Below, one piece after another: positions 59,115 through 64,000 of a DNA stretch of 64,000 nucleotides; within the stretch, counting starts at the first letter, position 1, and the number at the start of each line of letters is the position of its first letter. A program made the position numbers and the translations under genes. The notes beneath the pieces were generated by a model. It had not been told where the DNA came from, searched no databases, and worked only from the letters and a program-made list of their open reading frames with translations. Source of the stretch: an uncultured Prevotella sp. (GTDB lineage: Bacteria > Bacteroidota > Bacteroidia > Bacteroidales > Bacteroidaceae); assembly GCA_944319935.1 (NCBI GenBank), contig CALUFM010000004.1, forward strand, positions 1 through 64,000. Reading direction: 5' to 3'.

Positions 59115-60932
59115 TTACATACGTTCCGGCATTTCTATTCCCAAGAGAGCCATGCCGTTCTTCAATGTCTTGGCCACATTTGCCGCAAGAACTAAGCGGA
59201 GGACTTTCTCCTTGTCGCTTTCGGCGTTGAGGATGCTGTAGTCATGGTAGAACTGGTTGAACTCCTTGGTCAGCTCGTAGCAGTAGTTGGCTATGCCGCT
59301 GGGGCTGTAGTCCGTGCCAGCCTGGCGCACGGCCGCGCCGTATTCGTTCATTTTCTGTATGAGTTCCGTCTCCTTCTGGTTTACGGGATAGTCGCCGTCA
59401 AGCGTAGCCGGGATGTCGATGCCCTGTTCCTTGGCCTTGCGCATTATGCTGCGTATGCGTGCGTAAGTGTACTGGATGAACGGACCCGTGTTGCCGTTGA
59501 AGTCGATACTCTCCTCAGGATTGAACAGCATGTTCTTCCTCGCGTCAACTTTCAGGATGAAATACTTCAGCGCGCCCATGCCCACTATGCGTGCAACGTT
59601 GGCGCGCTCGTCGTCAGTCATGTCGCTGAACTTGCCCAGCTCTTCGCTCGTCTGGCGCGCCTGGCGTATCATTTCGGCTATGAGGTCGTCGGCGTCAACC
59701 ACCGTTCCCTCGCGGCTCTTCATCTTTCCGTTGGGCAACTCCACCATTCCGTAAGAGAAATGGACAAGCTCCTTGCCCCACTTGAAGCCGAGACGGTCGA
59801 GCAGGATGGAGAGAACCTGGAAATGGTAGTTCTGCTCGTTGCCAACAACGTAAATCATCTTGTCGATGGGATAGTCGTTGAAGCGCATCTCGGCGGTGCC
59901 GATGTCCTGCGTCATATAGACCGAAGTGCCGTCGGAACGGAGCAGGAGCTTCTGGTCAAGACCCTCGTTTGTCAAGTCGGCCCACACGCTGCCGTCCTCC
60001 TTGCGGAAGAAAAGTCCCTTCTCCAAGCCCTCTTCCACCTTGGCCTTGCCTTTAAGATAAGTCTGCGACTCGTAATATATTTTGTCGAAGCCTACGCCGA
60101 GAGCCTTGTAGGTCTCATCGAAACCGGCGTAGACCCACGAGTTCATCTTCTCCCAGAGGGCGCGCACCTCGGGGTCGCCCTGCTCCCACTTTACGAGCAT
60201 CTCGTGGGCTTCCTTGATGAGCGGGGCCTCGTCCTTGGCCTTCTTCTCGGCCTCCTCGTCGGCCATGCCGCCAGCCATGTACTTCGCCTTCAGCTCCTTC
60301 ACCTCCTCGCGGTAGTGCTTGTCGAAGGCCACGTAGTAGTCGCCTATGAGGTGGTCGCCCTTCTTTCCGCTCGACTCGGGCGTCTCGCCGCCTCCGTATT
60401 TCAGCCAAGCCAGCATCGACTTGCAGATGTGTATGCCGCGGTCGTTCACGATGTTGGTCTTCACCACGCGGTTGCCGTTGGCCTGCATGATTTGCGCCAA
60501 GCTCCAGCCCAAGAGGTTGTTGCGCACGTGGCCGAGGTGGAGCGGCTTGTTGGTGTTGGGCGACGAGTATTCAATCATCACCAACGGGGCGTCGGCTTCG
60601 GCCTTCTTTTCGCCGAAATGCTCGTCGGCGTTGATGTCGCCGAGCAGCGCAAGCCAGGCCTTGGGCGACACCGTCAGGTTGAGGAAGCCCTTGACCACGT
60701 TGTAGGCGGCCACCGTAGGCTCGTTGTCAACCAAGTACCTGCCGATTTCCTCAGCCGTTTCCTCGGGCTTCTTGCGTGATATTTTCAACAGTGGGAACAC
60801 CACCAACGTCAAGTGTCCTTCAAACTCGCGCTTCGTCTTTTGCAGTTGCACCATCTTTTCGGGCACGTCCTGCCCGTAAAGAGCCTTCACCGCGGCAATC
60901 GCCGAACGGCTTATTTCGCTTGCGATATTCAT
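59115..60932 (-). CDS. argS: Arginyl-tRNA synthetase
   Basis: A class I synthetase of 605 residues from the ATG at 60932 (MNIASEISRSAIAAVK). A longer frame to 61187 has 85 extra residues that run through a REP palindrome and are not coding. The N-terminal Add1 domain, HIGH-like HLGHVRNN after YSSPNTNKP, and KMSKS-like GKMKSREGTVV are visible, followed by the DALR anticodon-binding domain ending in MPERM. Confidence 0.96.
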   Translation of the reverse strand: MNIASEISRSAIAAVKALYGQDVPEKMVQLQKTKREFEGHLTLVVFPLLKISRKKPEETAEEIGRYLVDNEPTVAAYNVVKGFLNLTVSPKAWLALLGDINADEHFGEKKAEADAPLVMIEYSSPNTNKPLHLGHVRNNLLGWSLAQIMQANGNRVVKTNIVNDRGIHICKSMLAWLKYGGGETPESSGKKGDHLIGDYYVAFDKHYREEVKELKAKYMAGGMADEEAEKKAKDEAPLIKEAHEMLVKWEQGDPEVRALWEKMNSWVYAGFDETYKALGVGFDKIYYESQTYLKGKAKVEEGLEKGLFFRKEDGSVWADLTNEGLDQKLLLRSDGTSVYMTQDIGTAEMRFNDYPIDKMIYVVGNEQNYHFQVLSILLDRLGFKWGKELVHFSYGMVELPNGKMKSREGTVVDADDLIAEMIRQARQTSEELGKFSDMTDDERANVARIVGMGALKYFILKVDARKNMLFNPEESIDFNGNTGPFIQYTYARIRSIMRKAKEQGIDIPATLDGDYPVNQKETELIQKMNEYGAAVRQAGTDYSPSGIANYCYELTKEFNQFYHDYSILNAESDKEKVLRLVLAANVAKTLKNGMALLGIEMPERM

Positions 60933-61084
60933 CTTTCTTACCTTAATATTATTAATATTCAGGCTGCAAAAATACGAAAAATTGCCGACATTAAGCGTGT
61001 TACGCATAAAAAATGCCAAACAGGACAACAACAGCCGGCCGCCTGACGCCATTACAATCATGCCCCTCACGGAACTCCCCTTAC

Positions 61085-61182
61085 GCCCGCCCTTCTCCAA
61101 AAGGCCGCCTTTCACAACGCGAAAGGCAGCAAAAGGCACGACAAAAGGCGGCAAATCGCATTGCGATTTGCCGCCTTTTGCA
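61085..61182. repeat. REP-like palindromes
   Basis: CAAAAGGCGGCAAATCGCA (61142-61160) is the reverse complement of 61162-61180. AAAAGGCCGCCTTTCACAACGCGAAAGGC (61100-61128, split here for clarity) forms another. They lie between argS and the alkD-like gene. Confidence 0.75.
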
Positions 61183-61255
61183 AACAAGAGTATAACTTGC
61201 TGTCCGTCAGAGAGTTACCCTTGCGCCCACAATCACCAGCGAACAGCCAAGCCAC

Positions 61256-61957
61256 TCACATCTTCAATATGCGCTTGCGCTCGTCTTCGGGAAACTTCTC
61301 GATGGCGTAACGCAACATGGTGCGCGGCATTTTGGCGTAATACTCATATACGAAGTCACGCAGACGGGCGAAGTCGCGCTTGCCGGCCTCGCGCAGCATC
61401 CAGCCAACGGCCTTGTGCATCAGTTCGTGCTTGTGCCCCATCAGGCGCACGGCAAGCGTGAAGGTGTCGTCAAGCCGGCCGTCCTTGATGAAGGCGTAGG
61501 TCGACACTATGGCTATCCTGTTGTCCCAAAGCAGGGGACTGTCGGCCAGCTCATAGAGTATGTCATGCGGCTTGTCTTTCAGGTATCCGCCGACGACTTG
61601 CGGCGCGGAGAGGTCAACCAAGTCCCAGTTGTTGACCCTCGCCGTGTTGGAAAGATACGTGTCGAATAGCTGCTTGGCCTCTTCGCCTCGCGCTTTCTTC
61701 ATCTTCTCCACCATTATGAGCAGCCCGCAGAGCCGCGCCTCGTGCCATTCCGCCTGCAACAGGCCTACGGCCACGCTGAGGGGAGCGTCCTTGTGACGCT
61801 TGGCCACAGTCCTCGTAAGCGGCACGGGGATGCCCAGAAACTTGTCGCCGTAGCCGTATTGCCCCTCGCCCGTCTTGAAAAAGCCGCTCAGCACGCGCCG
61901 CTTCTCCTCGTTACCGAGGGCGGAGAGTTCGTCAAGTATCATGTCGTGTTCGTTCAT
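61256..61957 (-). CDS. DNA alkylation repair protein (AlkD-like)
   Basis: A 233-residue ALK/HEAT-repeat protein. GVPVPLTRTVAKRHKD-like start (here GIPVPLTRTVAKRHKD), WHEARLCGLLIM, NNWDLVDLSAPQVVG and RLMGHKHELMHKAVGWMLREAGKRD are family signatures. It removes bulky alkyl adducts such as 3-methyladenine. The catalytic aspartate is probably in NNWDLVD. Stand-alone gene. Confidence 0.93.
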   Translation of the reverse strand: MNEHDMILDELSALGNEEKRRVLSGFFKTGEGQYGYGDKFLGIPVPLTRTVAKRHKDAPLSVAVGLLQAEWHEARLCGLLIMVEKMKKARGEEAKQLFDTYLSNTARVNNWDLVDLSAPQVVGGYLKDKPHDILYELADSPLLWDNRIAIVSTYAFIKDGRLDDTFTLAVRLMGHKHELMHKAVGWMLREAGKRDFARLRDFVYEYYAKMPRTMLRYAIEKFPEDERKRILKM

Positions 61958-62363
61958 CTTGCTTTATGTCAATAAATGGTTTACGGCCGCAAAAATAAAC
62001 ATTTATTATCACATCCTAAACATGAATGAAGCGCAAATGCCGTAATTTTGCAGAGCCGCAAGGCTGCGCAATCAACAAATGAAAAGTAAAAATCAAACAA
62101 CCAATAAGCAACAAAGCATATGTCTTTAACTCCTTTTACTACTCTAACTCCTTTAACTCCTGAAAATGACTCCTTTAACTCCTGAAAGAAACAAAACAAC
62201 AAGACATACGTCTTTAACTCCCTTAACTACTCTAACTCCTTTAACTCCTGAAAATGACTCCTTTAACTCCTAAAAGAAATAAAACAGCAAAGCATTTGTC
62301 TTTAACTACTTAGCGAGTGAAACGAGCGTTAACTACTTTAACTACTTTAACTACTTTTTATAT
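61958..62363. repeat. TTTAACTCC word repeats upstream of the Cof-type gene
   Basis: The part from 62118 to 62358 consists of at least 15 copies of TTTAACTAC/TTTAACTCC with GACATATGTC-like and GCATTTGTC words between them. A -7-like TAATTTTG is at 62043-62050. No gene. Confidence 0.8.
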
Positions 62364-63146
62364 ATGATAAAAGCACTGTTCTTCGACGTTGACGGCACTC
62401 TCGTCAGTTTCAAGACCCACCAAATCCCGCAGTCAACCATCGACGCCCTGACCGAGGCGAAGCGCAAGGGCGTAGGCGTGTACATCTCGACTGGAAGGCC
62501 CATGCGGCTAATCAACAACCTCGGCGCAATAAGCCATCTCATAGACGGCTACATCACGGCCACGGGAGCCTACTGCACCATCGGCGGCCGCGAAGTGAGC
62601 CGCATCACCATCCCCGACGACGAGGCGCGGGCCTTCGTCCGCATGTCTGACGAGATGAACTTCGCCACGCTCGTGGTTGGCGTGGGCGACCTTACGGTAA
62701 TCAACCCCAACCCTGACGTTGACCGCCTTTACCGCCAGATGCTCAACGTGAACTACCTCGGCGAGGGCGTAAACATGGAAGACGTGCTGCGCGAGGGCGT
62801 AATACAATTTACACCCATCATCGACATTGAGACCGAACGGCGGCTGATGCCGATGATGAAGCACTGCGTTTCGTCACGCTGGTATCCCGACTTCGCCGAC
62901 ATCACGGCGCACGGAGCCGACAAGGGCACGGCCCTGATGACCATGGCCGGCCGCCTCGGGCTTGACGCTTCAGAGACGATGGCCTTCGGCGACGGCGGCA
63001 ACGACAAGACCATCATCGCCGCGGCGGGCGTGGGCATAGCCATGGGCAACGCCACCGACGAAGTCAAGGCCGTGGCCGATTATGTAACAACAAGCGTTGA
63101 CGACGACGGAATAAGAAACGCGCTGAAGCACTTCAACATCATATGA
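62364..63146 (+). CDS. Cof-type HAD-IIB phosphatase
   Basis: A 260-residue HAD phosphatase. Motif I is FFDVDGTLVSF, motif II STGRP, the lysine lies in GADKGTAL, and motif IV is AFGDGGND. The alpha/beta cap in the middle marks subfamily IIB (Cof/YidA). It dephosphorylates sugar phosphates or cofactors; no specific substrate can be given. Confidence 0.93.
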   Translation: MIKALFFDVDGTLVSFKTHQIPQSTIDALTEAKRKGVGVYISTGRPMRLINNLGAISHLIDGYITATGAYCTIGGREVSRITIPDDEARAFVRMSDEMNFATLVVGVGDLTVINPNPDVDRLYRQMLNVNYLGEGVNMEDVLREGVIQFTPIIDIETERRLMPMMKHCVSSRWYPDFADITAHGADKGTALMTMAGRLGLDASETMAFGDGGNDKTIIAAAGVGIAMGNATDEVKAVADYVTTSVDDDGIRNALKHFNII

Positions 63147-63179
63147 AGGCAAGCAAGCGGCAAGGTGAGGATGCGAGAC

Positions 63180-63290
63180 AAAATGCAAGAGGCGGCGTTT
63201 CGCCTCGCAAAAAGCGGCAAACGGGCGCGCAAAAGGCGGCTTTTCGGAAGGCGAAAGGCCACCTTTTGCAACGCATTGAGCGTCAAGACG
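63180..63290. repeat. REP-like palindromes before dapF
   Basis: Words CAAAAAGCGGC, AAAAGGCGGCTTTT, GCGAAAGGCCACCTTTTGCAA are the same family as at 12214 and 36208. From 63300 to 63538 there is no gene; TATTTTTG (63482-63489) is a likely -7 box for dapF. Confidence 0.65.
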
Positions 63291-63538
63291 TTGCAAGAAC
63301 GATGAAAAAGCTGCATTTCAGCAACCTTGTTTTACGCGACTTATGACATATTGTCACATTAGCACCGTAGATATATTTCAAATCAAAAGAAAAGACATTT
63401 ATTTCACAACAAACGTAAACCTTTGCGCATAAAATAAACATTTAATCATACAAAAACATTTCACCGACAAGCATATTGTTGTATTTTTGCAAACGACAAA
63501 AGGCAAAAAGAAACCAAGGACAACAAAAAGCAATCAAA

Positions 63539-64000
63539 ATGGCACGTCAAGTTGTTAAGTTCACGAAGATGCACGGGGCCGGCAACGACTACATTTATGT
63601 AAACACCATGCTGTACCCCATCCCCTCGCCCGCCGCGGCCGCCACGGCATGGAGCGACCGCCACAAGGGCATCGGGAGCGACGGACTCGTGCTGATAGGC
63701 GCGGCGAAGGCCGCCGACGCCGACTTCTCGATGCGCATATTCAACGCCGACGGCTCTGAGGCGATGATGTGCGGCAACGCCTCGCGCTGCATAGGGAAAT
63801 ATCTTTACGAACGCGGACTGACGCGAAAGACTGCCATACGCCTTGAAACACTGTCGGGAGTGAAGACATTGCAACTGCACGTCAGCGGCGGCACTGTTGA
63901 CAGCGTAACCGTTGACATGCTCGCCCCGAGGTTCTGCGAGCCTACGCAATACACGCCCGAACTCTGTGATGCTCCGGGCGGCAGACTGCTTGCCGACGGG
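63539..64000 (+). CDS. dapF: Diaminopimelate epimerase (3' end outside window)
   Basis: The first 154 residues of DapF, open to the right edge. It converts LL- to meso-diaminopimelate for peptidoglycan and lysine. [15 protein letters not shown] is the typical start, and MCGNASRC carries the first catalytic cysteine (C78). The second lies outside the window. The start ATG at 63539 follows a -7 box by 50 bp. Confidence 0.95.
   Translation, partial: MARQVVKFTKMHGAGNDYIYVNTMLYPIPSPAAAATAWSDRHKGIGSDGLVLIGAAKAADADFSMRIFNADGSEAMMCGNASRCIGKYLYERGLTRKTAIRLETLSGVKTLQLHVSGGTVDSVTVDMLAPRFCEPTQYTPELCDAPGGRLLADG

Noticed and set aside
59244..60779. A 511-codon plus-strand frame
   Set aside because: Antisense to argS, with Leu/Val/His-rich composition typical of a shadow frame.
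60933..61187. N-terminal extension of argS
   Set aside because: The 85 extra codons pass through a REP palindrome and precede the conserved start.

Overview
The window looks like a chromosome segment of a Bacteroidales bacterium, most likely Prevotellaceae. Evidence: promoters of the Bacteroidetes type (TTTG, 19-20 bp, TAnnTTTG), many short lipoproteins, a DUF4421 beta-barrel, LytTR signalling and a long Bacteroidetes-type II-C Cas9. The backbone is moderately GC-rich. The first 11.5 kb is clearly more AT-rich and is foreign.

Region 1 (1-11524) is the right part of an integrated mobilizable element; its left end lies outside the window. From the right end inward it has a tyrosine recombinase beside a duplicated 3' end of a tRNA-Met(CAT) gene, an AAA_14/DUF4143 ATPase, an unrecognised helical protein, an excisionase-like HTH protein, a replication helicase, a candidate oriT, a MobV relaxase, and as cargo two paralogous Hanks-type kinases. 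One of these kinases carries a long Sel1 repeat array encoded by near-identical 216-bp units.

Region 2 (11525-39219) is housekeeping backbone: rbfA and a LolC/E-like permease, a ComM-like ATPase, two large lipoproteins, tRNA-Leu and tRNA-Gly, pyrE, a DUF4421 protein, an iron alcohol dehydrogenase, a Ca2+ P-type ATPase, ribF, a CPBP protease, a DedA protein, a 2-hydroxyacid dehydrogenase, a CvfB-like protein, a LolD-like ATPase, a cation/proton antiporter, asd, greA, a HIT protein and manC.

Region 3 (39354-49906) holds tRNA-Leu(CAA), about 1.1 kb of gene remnants, and a complete type II-C CRISPR-Cas locus. The array has 42 intact 47-bp repeats plus one degenerate repeat, with 42 spacers of 29-30 bp. 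cas2, cas1 and cas9 lie on the minus strand, and a tracrRNA is divergent from cas9. Each repeat contains a full Bacteroidetes-type promoter with the same spacing (TTG, 19 bp, TATCTTTG) as the tRNA and tracrRNA promoters in this window. Each crRNA is therefore probably started separately.

Region 4 (50019-64000) returns to backbone: a nitronate monooxygenase, a MATE pump, a LytTR two-component pair with a TPR sensor kinase, a low-molecular-weight tyrosine phosphatase, two hexapeptide acyltransferases, an RNase H-like protein, argS, an AlkD-like protein, a Cof-type phosphatase and the start of dapF.

The intergenic DNA is unusually structured. It holds two copies of a MITE with matching terminal inverted repeats and 7-8-bp target duplications, about ten loci of a REP-like palindrome family built on AAAGGCCG/CGGCCTTT, and several families of short words repeated directly and inverted (for example TTTAACTCC and CTTGTCTG), often where genes converge.
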